From Oscillospiraceae bacterium (GTDB lineage: Bacteria > Bacillota > Clostridia > Oscillospirales > Oscillospiraceae): DNA of 64,000 bases. The translations under genes were made by a program, and so were the position numbers. The notes under the pieces were generated by a model that did no database searches, was not told the origin of the DNA, and was given only the letters and a program-made list of their open reading frames with translations. Shown here in pieces: positions 44,365 through 52,344 of this stretch (position 1 is its first letter; the number at the start of each line of letters is the position of its first letter). The stretch is from positions 806,001-870,000 of the forward strand of contig AP025583.1 of assembly GCA_022846095.1 (NCBI GenBank), read 5' to 3'.

Positions 44365-45554
44365 TCTATCTAGACCATTGCGCGACCACGCCCGTGGACG
44401 GCCGGGTGTACGAGGCCATGGCCCCCTTTCTCACCACGGAGTTTGGGAACCCGTCCAGCAAGTATTACACCCAGGCAGCCCACGCCCGGGACGCGGTGGA
44501 GCAGGCCAGGGCCCAGGTGGCCGGCCTTATCCACGCCGCGCCGGAGGAGATCGTGTTTACCTGCGGCGCCACGGAGAGCAATAACACCATCCTGAAAGGG
44601 ATTGCCGACTACCGGAAGTACTACGACCGGCGGGGAAACCACATCATCACCTCCCAAGTGGAGCACCACGCGGTTCTCAATACCTGCCGCTTCCTCAACG
44701 GCGAGATCTACTCCAACCACGACGACACGTTCACGCTGGATCAGGCGCCGCGCAGAGTGGACCGGGGGTTTGAGGTGACCTTTCTGGCGGTCAACCCCTA
44801 CGGCCAGGTGGAGCCGGAGGCGCTGGAACAGGCCATCCGCCCGGAGACGACCATTGCCTCCCTGCTCTGGGGCAACAATGAGGTCGGATCCCTGAATGAT
44901 ATTTCCGCGCTGGGGCGGATTGCGCGGGCGCGGGACGTGTTTTTCCACTCCGATGCCACGCAGGTGCTGGGCAAGCTGCCGATCGACGTCCGCGCGGTCC
45001 CGGTGGACGCGCTGTCCTTCTCGGCCCACAAGCTGCGCGGGCCCAAGGGCGTGGGGGCTTTATACGTGCGCACTGACGAGTTCGGGCTTATGCCGCCGTT
45101 CTCGTCGCTGATGCACGGCGGCGAACAGGAGAACGGCGTGCGGGGCGGAACCCTGTCCGTGCCCAACATCGTGGGCTTTGGAGCGGCGGCGGAACTGGCG
45201 GCTGGCCGCCTGGAACAGGATCTGGAAAGGGAACGGCGGCTGGACGCGGAGGTGCGTGCTCTGCTGCGGGCGCTTCCCGGCGTGGAGGTCCTGGGCGATC
45301 CCGAGCGCCATCTGCCCGGTATTTTCAGTATCGTCGTTCACGATACGTTCTTTAATAACGAGCAGTTTTTAAAGGAGATCGGCGGAGAAATTGCGGCCTC
45401 CACCGGCTCGGCCTGTACGGCGGGAGAGCCCTCCCACGTGCTCCAGGCCATGGGGCGGGGGGAGGAGACGGGGCAGGTAGTCCGTATTTCCACCGGGCCC
45501 GAGAGCAAGATCACCGACGTAAAAGCGCTGATAGAGCGCCTTGCACGGCAGTAA
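44361..45554 (+). CDS. dndA: Cysteine desulfurase DndA (IscS/NifS-like)
   Basis: The 397-residue protein has the PLP-binding Lys224 in 'SFSAHKLRGPKG' and the catalytic Cys352 in 'STGSACTAGEPS'. It supplies persulfide sulfur to DndC. The order dndC-D-E-A differs from the usual dndA, dndBCDE arrangement. No dndB lies in the operon. Confidence 0.92.
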   Translation: MIYLDHCATTPVDGRVYEAMAPFLTTEFGNPSSKYYTQAAHARDAVEQARAQVAGLIHAAPEEIVFTCGATESNNTILKGIADYRKYYDRRGNHIITSQVEHHAVLNTCRFLNGEIYSNHDDTFTLDQAPRRVDRGFEVTFLAVNPYGQVEPEALEQAIRPETTIASLLWGNNEVGSLNDISALGRIARARDVFFHSDATQVLGKLPIDVRAVPVDALSFSAHKLRGPKGVGALYVRTDEFGLMPPFSSLMHGGEQENGVRGGTLSVPNIVGFGAAAELAAGRLEQDLERERRLDAEVRALLRALPGVEVLGDPERHLPGIFSIVVHDTFFNNEQFLKEIGGEIAASTGSACTAGEPSHVLQAMGRGEETGQVVRISTGPESKITDVKALIERLARQ

Positions 45555-45619
45555 TTGGGCGAAATACACAGAAATACAGCTGCTGTTCTGTGAGAAATTT
45601 AGAAATAATCCCTCATAAC

Positions 45620-45648
45620 TTGACAAAATTCCCCTGCGCTGTTACCCT
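45620..45648 (+). promoter_or_regulatory. Promoter of the AIPR-leader RNA
   Basis: TTGACA and TACCCT separated by 17 bp; predicted start near 45655. Confidence 0.65.
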
Positions 45649-45650
45649 AT

Positions 45651-45862
45651 ATCCATCGGCTGGTGCTCACAGATGTGTAGGAGCAGCCGTGCCCATCGTA
45701 AGCGCTTGCGTGACACCTGTGTCCGCATAGCCGGATGCCCATTATCTGCGAAGCAGGTATGAGGGAATGGATGACATCCCCCTTTTTCCGTACGGCAGCG
45801 GATAAGGGCTATTTTGTCTATCTTTTCTTGCGTCCCTGTTTTTGCAGGGACGCAATTTTTTA
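45651..45862 (+). ncRNA. Structured RNA locus upstream of the AIPR gene
   Basis: The 338-bp gap after dndA holds a transcript of about 200 nt with several hairpins: GGCT-GGT-GCTC...GAGC-AGCC (45658-45688), TGCG-T-GACA...TGTC-CGCA (45707-45727) and CTGC-GAA-GCAG (45736-45746), closed by ATCCAT (45651-45656) with ATGGAT (45767-45772). It ends in a strong terminator 30 bp before the AIPR ATG. No known riboswitch, 6S, SRP, tmRNA or RNase P consensus was recognised. It is either an attenuating leader or a free RNA. Confidence 0.5.
45830..45862 (+). terminator. Terminator of the AIPR-leader RNA
   Basis: GCGTCCCTG/CAGGGACGC forms a 9-bp stem around TTTTT and is followed by AATTTTTT. Confidence 0.85.
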
Positions 45863-45892
45863 TGTCGAAAATTTGATGAAAGGGACAGGATT

Positions 45893-47206
45893 ATGACTAA
45901 ATTGACAATTCCGGCCAAGGATTTCAGAAGGTTTGACGACCCCTTCGCCAAGGAGCGCGACGAGGAGCGCCCGGTGAAATACCGCTTCTACGCCCGCGTG
46001 GCGGACGTGCCCGACGCGCTTTTAGACTGGATGGAGACCAATCCCCGCGACCAGAATTTGAATACCGACACCTCAAAAGCCATTCGCGAGACGCTGCTTG
46101 ACGACGATACCCCCTATTTTCACCTGTGGAACCGCGGCATCCTGATCTCAGCGGACAAGGTCATATACGACAATCGGAAGGACCGGCAGTCGGCGGAAAT
46201 CTTCCTGGACGACCCAAGGGTCCACGGCAACATCGACGGCGGGCATACCCTGCGTATTATTTTGGACTGCCAGAAGAAGGTGGCCGAGGGCAAGCTGGAG
46301 CGGATGCCGGCGCAGTATGTGGAGATCGAGGTCATCACAGGCCTCAGCTCCCCGGAGGGCCTGGCCGAGGCGCGGAACACGAGCGTCGCCGTCGATCTGA
46401 AGAGTATGGAGGAGCTGCGAAAGAGCTTTGAGGTGCTGAAGGAAATTCTGGAGCCCTGCACCCTCCTGGGGGATCATTACGCAGGGCGGATAGAGTTCCG
46501 GCAGAACCAGATGCGGGCGGCCAAGGATCTTGAGAAGGGGAAAGGCAAAGACGTGGAGCCGCAGAACTGGGTGGACGTGAGAGAGGTCATCTCCATCCTG
46601 AACATGTTCAACCAGACGCTGTACCCCAATGACAATATCCAGTGCACACAGCCCATCCAGTCGTTCAGCGGGAAGGAGGTGGGCCTCAAGCGCTTCCTCC
46701 AGGCGGGACTGGACGGCAGCGCCACGGACGAGGAGCGCCGCAGGGAGCGGGACGCGCTCCTGCGCCATATGGCCCCGATCATACCCGACATCATCGAGCT
46801 GTGGGACCACGTGGAGCGCCACTTTACCGAGGCCACCAACCAGATCAACAAGCGGTACGGGGCGCGGAAGTATTCCAAGGGCGTGAAGCCCAGGGCGATG
46901 TTCTCCAATGCGCCGATTAAATACGTGGTCCCCAAGGGGATTATGTATCCGCTCGTCGGTTCGTTTAGGGCGCTGGTGCGGGTGAACGACGAGGGAGATT
47001 ACTATTGGGCGGTAAAGCCCGGCCAGGCATGGGAAGACATGAAGGGCCCTCTGGCAACCTTTGTGATGTCCACCTCCGAGGAGCTGGCGAATAACCCGGC
47101 CAATGTCGGGCGCTCGTCAAACCTGTGGTCGAACCTGTTTTCAAACATGTACGTATACGCCATGAAAAACGAAGGGAAGGGAACCGAGAGTGCGGATGTG
47201 GAGTGA
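45893..47206 (+). CDS. AIPR-like (abortive infection phage resistance) protein
   Basis: The 437-residue protein has 'FHLWNRGILISADK' (about 77-90) and 'GNIDGGHTLRIIL' (about 113-125, with DGGHT at 115-119), which correspond to the FW..NNGI and V.GGQT elements of the AIPR family (PF10592), whose members act in phage exclusion. Assignment is by motif only. GAAAGGGACAGG precedes the ATG at 45893. It follows the dnd operon after a structured RNA and may be the effector or guard of the island. Confidence 0.65.
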   Translation: MTKLTIPAKDFRRFDDPFAKERDEERPVKYRFYARVADVPDALLDWMETNPRDQNLNTDTSKAIRETLLDDDTPYFHLWNRGILISADKVIYDNRKDRQSAEIFLDDPRVHGNIDGGHTLRIILDCQKKVAEGKLERMPAQYVEIEVITGLSSPEGLAEARNTSVAVDLKSMEELRKSFEVLKEILEPCTLLGDHYAGRIEFRQNQMRAAKDLEKGKGKDVEPQNWVDVREVISILNMFNQTLYPNDNIQCTQPIQSFSGKEVGLKRFLQAGLDGSATDEERRRERDALLRHMAPIIPDIIELWDHVERHFTEATNQINKRYGARKYSKGVKPRAMFSNAPIKYVVPKGIMYPLVGSFRALVRVNDEGDYYWAVKPGQAWEDMKGPLATFVMSTSEELANNPANVGRSSNLWSNLFSNMYVYAMKNEGKGTESADVE

Positions 47207-47333
47207 GCCGCCGGTTTACAAACCTGTTCCTTTTTGTAGAGTTATGTAACCCTTTTTTCTCCGAACTGTAAAGCCTGTGCGCCTCTTTCGTGGTATCGTA
47301 GTGGATACCGGATGTGTGAAAGGACGTGTGGCG

Positions 47334-48302
47334 ATGATCCCCCAGGGGCAATGGAAAAAGAAGGTTTACAAACGGTGGAAGCTGGCGCTCCCACTGCTGG
47401 CCGCGGCGGCGCTGTGCGCCGCCTGCGCCTACCCGCCGGCGGGGGCGGAGTCGGCGGGGATGGGGGAAGTGGTCGCGGGCCCGCCGCCCGGTTCCGCCGG
47501 GGAGGGACAGGCCCTCACGGCCTCCGCCGCCCCGTCGGCCACGCCGGAACCCAACCCGGAACCCACCCCTGCGCCCGCGCCGCCGGCGGCCGAGCACCCG
47601 GCCTACGAGGCGCTCTACCCGGAGCTCTACGCGCGGGAGGCGGCGCGCGCCAGCGTCAACGAGGAGAAAACGGTATACCTCACGTTTGACGACGGCCCCT
47701 CCGGGCGCACGCCGGAGATCCTGGACATTCTAAAGGAGTACGGCGTCCAAGCCACCTTCTTTACCGTGGGGCAGACGGACGATGACGCGAAGGCGTACAT
47801 GCGCCGGATTGTGGAGGAGGGCCACGCGCTGGGGGTACATAGCTTCTCCCACGACTACCGGAGGATCTACGCCGGCGTGGAGGAATTTTTGGAGGACTTC
47901 AAGGCCCAGTACGACCTGATCTACGAGGCCACCGGGACGTACCCGCAGATTTTCCGCTTCCCGGGCGGCAGCGTCAACGGCTACAACGGCCATATCTACC
48001 AGGAGATCATCGCGGAGATGACCCGCCGGGGCTTCGTCTACTTCGACTGGAACGTGTCGGCGGCGGACGCCGCGCAGCACCCCACCGCGGCCACGGTGCT
48101 GGCCGGGGCCACCAACAAAATCAGCGGCCTGCGCCGGGCCTTCGTGCTCATGCACGACAGCGCCCCCAAGACCTACACCGTGGAGGCCCTGCCCGCCGTC
48201 ATCGAGGCCTACCAGGAGGCGGGCTTTACCTTCCGCACCCTCTCCCCCGAGGTTCTGCCGCTGATCTTCCCCTACCCGGACGGCGGCCTGCCCCAGGGAT
48301 AA
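47334..48302 (+). CDS. Polysaccharide deacetylase (NodB domain) lipoprotein-like exported protein
   Basis: The 322-residue protein has an N-terminal membrane/lipobox segment (CAACAYPP), a Pro/Ala-rich linker (about 45-95) and a NodB deacetylase domain with TFDDGPSG (117-124), 'HSFSHDY' (metal His pair) and 'FRFPGGSVN'. Family members remove acetyl groups from peptidoglycan or chitin-like sugars. AAAGGA is 9 bases before the ATG. It is outside the dnd island. Confidence 0.9.
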   Translation: MIPQGQWKKKVYKRWKLALPLLAAAALCAACAYPPAGAESAGMGEVVAGPPPGSAGEGQALTASAAPSATPEPNPEPTPAPAPPAAEHPAYEALYPELYAREAARASVNEEKTVYLTFDDGPSGRTPEILDILKEYGVQATFFTVGQTDDDAKAYMRRIVEEGHALGVHSFSHDYRRIYAGVEEFLEDFKAQYDLIYEATGTYPQIFRFPGGSVNGYNGHIYQEIIAEMTRRGFVYFDWNVSAADAAQHPTAATVLAGATNKISGLRRAFVLMHDSAPKTYTVEALPAVIEAYQEAGFTFRTLSPEVLPLIFPYPDGGLPQG

Positions 48303-48333
48303 CACATAGTTTGCTTGAATGGGGGAGATTTTT

Positions 48334-49074
48334 GTGAAACGACGGCTGCTGCCGCTCCTGCTCGCCGCGTGTATCCTGATACTGCCGGGGTGCGCGCCGG
48401 AACCGCCGCCGGAGTCAGTACCGCCCGTGCCGCCCGGCCCTGCGGGAGACGGCTCCGCAGGCGATGAATTTCAGGCGTTTGTTGATACCTGGAAGCTGTC
48501 CGGCCTGGTTCCCGCGGGCCTGGTGATGACGGACGAAAATAAGGACGGCGTGCTCCAATATTTTGAGGCGTTGGACGGCGCGGAGCGGGATTACGTCATG
48601 CTGCTCCTACAGGCCATATCCGCCGGTGAGCAGACGCCGGCGGACGCGTACTGCAGTTTTGAGGGCGGCGTCTATCTCGACTCCTGCCAGTTCTGCCTGT
48701 ATGATATGAATCTGGACGGATTCCCGGAATTTATCTTGAAAACGGGCAGCTGTGAGGCCGATTACTGGATTACGGTCTATACCATCGCGGACGGCGCCCT
48801 CGTCGACTGCGGCGGACTCAGCGGCGGCCATTGCGTCCTGTACGCCGACGGCTCGGGCGGATTCGTGGGGTATGAGGGCCATATGGGGGAATACCACATC
48901 ACCGCGTCGGCGTTGGAGGGGACGGCGCTTTCCACGCGGGAGATCGCGCAGGGCGTGGTGGACCACGGCCAGGGCGGGACCTATCCTGATTTGGAGCAGT
49001 TCGGATATGGGGACTATGATCAGCCGCTGGAGTTCAGCGGGATACCGACCCTGTTCCTCGCCCCGGCGGGGTGA
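48334..49074 (+). CDS. Hypothetical lipoprotein
   Basis: The 246-residue protein has a lipoprotein signal (ILPGC) and a Pro-rich spacer, then a body with 'CLYDMNLDGFPEFILKTGSCEADY', a FG-GAP/EF-like acidic element common in secreted clostridial proteins. A GTG at 48334 has GGGGGAG 6 bases upstream; the ATG at 48319 overlaps that site. The function is unknown. Confidence 0.75.
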   Translation: MKRRLLPLLLAACILILPGCAPEPPPESVPPVPPGPAGDGSAGDEFQAFVDTWKLSGLVPAGLVMTDENKDGVLQYFEALDGAERDYVMLLLQAISAGEQTPADAYCSFEGGVYLDSCQFCLYDMNLDGFPEFILKTGSCEADYWITVYTIADGALVDCGGLSGGHCVLYADGSGGFVGYEGHMGEYHITASALEGTALSTREIAQGVVDHGQGGTYPDLEQFGYGDYDQPLEFSGIPTLFLAPAG

Positions 49075-49097
49075 CGGCAGTCAAGCAAAAACGGACA

Positions 49098-49137
49098 AAA
49101 AAGCGGCTTCCTCCAAATTGGAGGAAGCCGCTTTTAT
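49098..49137. terminator. Terminator between convergent lipoprotein and cyclase genes
   Basis: AAAAGCGGCTTCCTCC/GGAGGAAGCCGCTTTT is a 16-bp stem usable in both directions. Confidence 0.9.
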
Positions 49138-49152
49138 ATGAGGGCGGGGGGG

Positions 49153-49710
49153 CTACAGCTCGGCCACCACGCGGCAGGGCAGGCCCGTGGCGCTGGCATA
49201 GCGCAGGGGGTAGGTGTGGGCGGTAAAGTCCGCCCCGTGGGCCAGGATCTGTTCCAGGCCCCACAGGTTCTCCACAACGAAGGCCCCCCGGTCGGCGCAG
49301 CGCTGGTCCGTGGGGGTGTGCTCCGCACCCCGGCGCACCCCGGCGAAATCCACGCCGAGGATGGACACGCCCCGGTCCAGCAGGGCGTCAATCAGGGCGT
49401 GGGAGAGCTGGGGATGGGCGGAGAAGTAGGTCTTGCCGCCGTAGCCCTGCTCTGTAATGAAGCCGGAGCAGAAGGCCACGAACATGCCCGGCTCCACCCG
49501 GGTGAGATCCACGTCCTCCGGTTCGATGTCCCGCCCCCGCACCGCCCGCACGTCGAAGACCACGCTGGGGCGGCGGGTGTACGCCAGGGGGAATTCCTTG
49601 TCCATCACGTCGAAATGGGTGCCCAGGTGCCCGGAGAGGGCCTTGCGCTCGTTGCCCCGGGCGTCCTGCGCCATTTGGGGCGTAATCTCCAGTGTGATGT
49701 CGATCAGCAC
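49153..49710 (-). CDS. Cyclase-family (kynurenine formamidase-like) hydrolase
   Basis: The 185-residue protein has 'SGHLGTHFDV' with the metal-binding HxGTHxD motif and a later 'GVDFAGV', as in the Cyclase family (PF04199). Usual length is 200-220, so it is slightly short. The GTG at 49710 follows GAGGAGGAATAG. It is the second gene behind a MerR regulator that abuts it. Confidence 0.88.
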   Translation of the reverse strand: MLIDITLEITPQMAQDARGNERKALSGHLGTHFDVMDKEFPLAYTRRPSVVFDVRAVRGRDIEPEDVDLTRVEPGMFVAFCSGFITEQGYGGKTYFSAHPQLSHALIDALLDRGVSILGVDFAGVRRGAEHTPTDQRCADRGAFVVENLWGLEQILAHGADFTAHTYPLRYASATGLPCRVVAEL

Positions 49711-49712
49711 GG

Positions 49713-50102
49713 CTATTCCTCCTCCTGATGCATCAGCCTCTGTTCGGCCGGGAGCAGGCCCTGGTCGTAGCGCTCGATCTTGGTGTTGAGGCGATCCAGG
49801 GTCTGCTGCTGCTCCGCGATCCGGGCCCGGAGCTGGTCCCGCTGCTCGGTGAGGATCTGCTTTCTGGCCTCGATGGTGCCGTCGCCCTGCTGGAAGAGGG
49901 CCACGTACTCGATGAGGGCCTCGATCTGGATGCCCGCGCCCCGCATACACTTGGCGAACTCCACCCAGCGGCAGTCCTCCTCGGTGTAGGCGCGGATGCC
50001 GCTCTTGCTCCGGGTCACACCCGGGATAAGGCCGATGCGCTCATAGTAGCGCAGGGTGTCCGCCGACAGGCCGTACTGCCTGCTCACTTCCGCAATGGTC
50101 AT
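49713..50102 (-). CDS. MerR-family regulator
   Basis: The 129-residue protein has a MerR winged helix (1-70, 'VSRQYGLSADTLRYYERIGLIP') and a C-terminal dimerisation coiled coil. No metal-binding Cys cluster is present, so it is of the YfmP/NolA-like organic-signal class. It lies between an aldo-keto reductase and a cyclase on the same strand. A 19-bp-spacer promoter upstream of the reductase is its likely target, so the three genes are probably one regulon. Confidence 0.9.
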   Translation of the reverse strand: MTIAEVSRQYGLSADTLRYYERIGLIPGVTRSKSGIRAYTEEDCRWVEFAKCMRGAGIQIEALIEYVALFQQGDGTIEARKQILTEQRDQLRARIAEQQQTLDRLNTKIERYDQGLLPAEQRLMHQEEE

Positions 50103-50115
50103 ACAGCGACCCTCC

Positions 50116-51264
50116 TCACCGGCCGAAAATTTCGGCGGCTAATCTCATATTTTCCGCCACGCCCACGCCGAAGGGGCAGCGCCCCTCGCACGCGCCGCAG
50201 GAGAGGCACTCCCCGGCGGCGTGGGGCAGCAGGGCGTAGTGCTCCCGCACGGTCTCGGGCACGCCGCCCTGGGCGCGGGCCAGGTTCAGGAATTTCGTCA
50301 CCGCCGCCACGTCGATGCCCACGGGGCAGGGGGCGCAGTGGCCGCAGTACATGCACCGTCCCCGCCAGGAGATGGAGGGGAAGCCCGCGAAGGCGGCGGC
50401 GTAGTCCCGCTCCTCCGGGGCGGCCCGCTCATAGGCGGCGCTGCGCTCCAGCTCCTCCACCGTGCGGGCGCCGGAGAGCACGGTGCACACGCCGGGGCGG
50501 GTGAGCGCGTAGTGCAGGCACTGTTTGGGGGTGAGGGCCCGCCCGGCGGGGGAGAGGCGCTCGTCCAGCAGGTCCCCGCCGCCGAAGGCCTTCATCACCG
50601 TGATGCCCACCCCCAGGCGCTGGCAGGTCTCGTACAGGGCCTCCCGCTGGGGGTCCAGGTTGACCAGGGGGCGGCTGTAGGCCTCGTCGGCCCAGAGGTC
50701 CTCCACGTTCTCCCCGGCGGGCTGGAGGTCGTAGCAGGGGTTCACGCTGAACATCAGCACCTCGATAAGCCCGCTCTCCACGGCGGCCAGGGCGGCCTCC
50801 GGGTTGTGGCTGGACAGGCCGATGTGGCCGATTTTGCCCTGGGCCTTCAGGGCCTGGGCGTACTCCATCACAGGGCCGTCCTTGACGGACTGCCAGTCGG
50901 CCAGGGAGTCCACGTAGTGGATCATGCCCACGTCGATGAAGTCCGTACCCAGGCGCTCCAGCAGATCCGCAAACCCGGCGCGCACCTCGTCCATGTCCCG
51001 GGTGCGCTTGTACTGGCCGTCCTGCCAGATGGTGCACAGGTGGCCCTGGAGCAGGAATTTGTCCCGCCGCCCCTTCAGCGCGCGGCCCAGGCGGGTGCGC
51101 ATCCCGGGGTCCGGGGTGTACAGGTCGATGTAGTTGATCCCCAGGCGCTCGGCGGCGTCCAGCAGGGGCTCCACCAGGGCGCCGCCGTGGTCCACGAAGC
51201 CCTCGCAGCCCATGCCGATCTCGCCCACCCACAGGCCGGTGCGGCCCAGCTGTCTTTTTTCCAT
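50116..51264 (-). CDS. Aldo-keto reductase with C-terminal ferredoxin-like domain
   Basis: The 382-residue protein has an AKR barrel ('MEKRQLGRTGLWVGEIGMGCEGF', Tyr of 'NYIDLYTPDP') and, at about 310-370, two Cys clusters 'CMYCGHCAPCPVGID' and 'CLSCGACEGRCPFGV' that resemble a 2[4Fe-4S] ferredoxin. Such AKR-ferredoxin fusions are common in Clostridia. It is the first gene of the MerR/cyclase unit and has a MerR-type promoter. Confidence 0.92.
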   Translation of the reverse strand: MEKRQLGRTGLWVGEIGMGCEGFVDHGGALVEPLLDAAERLGINYIDLYTPDPGMRTRLGRALKGRRDKFLLQGHLCTIWQDGQYKRTRDMDEVRAGFADLLERLGTDFIDVGMIHYVDSLADWQSVKDGPVMEYAQALKAQGKIGHIGLSSHNPEAALAAVESGLIEVLMFSVNPCYDLQPAGENVEDLWADEAYSRPLVNLDPQREALYETCQRLGVGITVMKAFGGGDLLDERLSPAGRALTPKQCLHYALTRPGVCTVLSGARTVEELERSAAYERAAPEERDYAAAFAGFPSISWRGRCMYCGHCAPCPVGIDVAAVTKFLNLARAQGGVPETVREHYALLPHAAGECLSCGACEGRCPFGVGVAENMRLAAEIFGR

Positions 51265-51293
51265 GGCTGTCACCTCTTCCGATTGGTAGCTTA

Positions 51294-51324
51294 GGTATAC
51301 CACCTGGAGTGCACTCCAAGTCAA
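51294..51324 (-). promoter_or_regulatory. MerR-type promoter with 19-bp spacer and operator
   Basis: On the minus strand TTGACT and TATACC are 19 bp apart. The palindrome TGGAGTGCACTCCA (51305-51318) fills the spacer. Overlong spacers with a central dyad are the hallmark of MerR-activated promoters. Confidence 0.9.
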
Positions 51325-51357
51325 GAGGATTTTTGAAAAAGGGGCCCCGGCGCACCC

Positions 51358-52344
51358 CTACAGCGGATAGCGCAGCACGGGCGCGCTGCCCGTCACACGG
51401 GGGTTATCCAGGAAAAGGAGGACGCTCTCCCCGTCGTAGGCGTACCGGTAGTCGGACAAGGCCAGGCCGCTGTAGTACCCCTCCACCTCCTCCCGCTTCC
51501 AGCCGATCCCGCAGACCTGGTCGGTCACCCAGCGGTTGAAGTCCGCGCTGTCCGCCGTGACGAAATAATCCAGCCCCAGCGGATCGCCGGAACGGAGATC
51601 GAAGGTATAGCCGTAATAAGAGATGGAGTTCATCCCGCCCGCGTTCCAGCTGGAGACCTGCCGGACACTGAGTATATCCATATCGAGGTAGGTCAGCTGT
51701 GTAGACATGGTGTCGTGCAGGGGCTGGAGGATATAGGGACGATCCTGCCCGGCGGTATCCATCCACTCCGCGCAGGCCTCCCAGAAGTAGTCGTCGGCCA
51801 TAAAAGCCTCGCACTTTTGTTCAAAAAATGCGCCAATTTTTTCTGCGACGGGTTGTGCGGCGTGGGACAGTCCGGGCAGATCGTACCACCGACGGGCCAG
51901 GACCTGCCTTTGCTCATTGACGGCCGCCTGCTCCACCCGGTTCAGGTAGAGGGCGATCCAGCCGTCCTGCCGCTCGTAGGTCAGGCGCTCGACGTAGGGT
52001 TCGCCCTCCGCCATGCCCACCACGCCCCGGACGGCGGCGCTGAAATAGCTGCTATAGGAGCTGTCGCCCTGAATCCCCTCCACCGTCCCGGTGACGGTCC
52101 CGCCGTCGCAGGTGAGGTCCAGCTTTTGAATGCGGACGGTGGCCTTCCCGCCGAAGAGCCCCCCGTCGGTGCCGTTGCAGTCGGCGCCCATGTAGTCCCG
52201 GATCAGGGCGATCTGCACGGCGCCGCTTGGCCGGGCCGCTTCGGCGCTCACGCCGGGGGAGGGGGCGGGCGCGGCGCAGCCCGCCGACAGCAGCAGACAG
52301 GCGCACAGCAGGACCGCGCCCGCGTTCGTCCTCGTTTTTTTCAT
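51358..52344 (-). CDS. Lipoprotein with DUF3298/DUF4163-like region
   Basis: The 328-residue protein has a lipobox (LLSAGC) and a body with 'YYGYTFDLRSGDPLGLDYFV' and 'LSDYRYAYDGESVLLFL', similar to the DUF3298 (RsiV/YtzG-like) domain of secreted clostridial proteins. The ATG abuts the fbp stop, so both are probably co-transcribed. Function unknown. Confidence 0.65.
   Translation of the reverse strand: MKKTRTNAGAVLLCACLLLSAGCAAPAPSPGVSAEAARPSGAVQIALIRDYMGADCNGTDGGLFGGKATVRIQKLDLTCDGGTVTGTVEGIQGDSSYSSYFSAAVRGVVGMAEGEPYVERLTYERQDGWIALYLNRVEQAAVNEQRQVLARRWYDLPGLSHAAQPVAEKIGAFFEQKCEAFMADDYFWEACAEWMDTAGQDRPYILQPLHDTMSTQLTYLDMDILSVRQVSSWNAGGMNSISYYGYTFDLRSGDPLGLDYFVTADSADFNRWVTDQVCGIGWKREEVEGYYSGLALSDYRYAYDGESVLLFLDNPRVTGSAPVLRYPL

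Noticed and set aside
45651-45862. 6S RNA, SRP RNA, tmRNA, T-box or SAM riboswitch for the AIPR leader
   Set aside because: None of their conserved motifs (for example AGGGTGG for T-box, GGAAGCAGC-type for SRP) occurs in the segment.
39444-47206. Prophage or integrative element
   Set aside because: No integrase, structural phage gene, tRNA att site or relaxase is present; only a defence-type island is supported.
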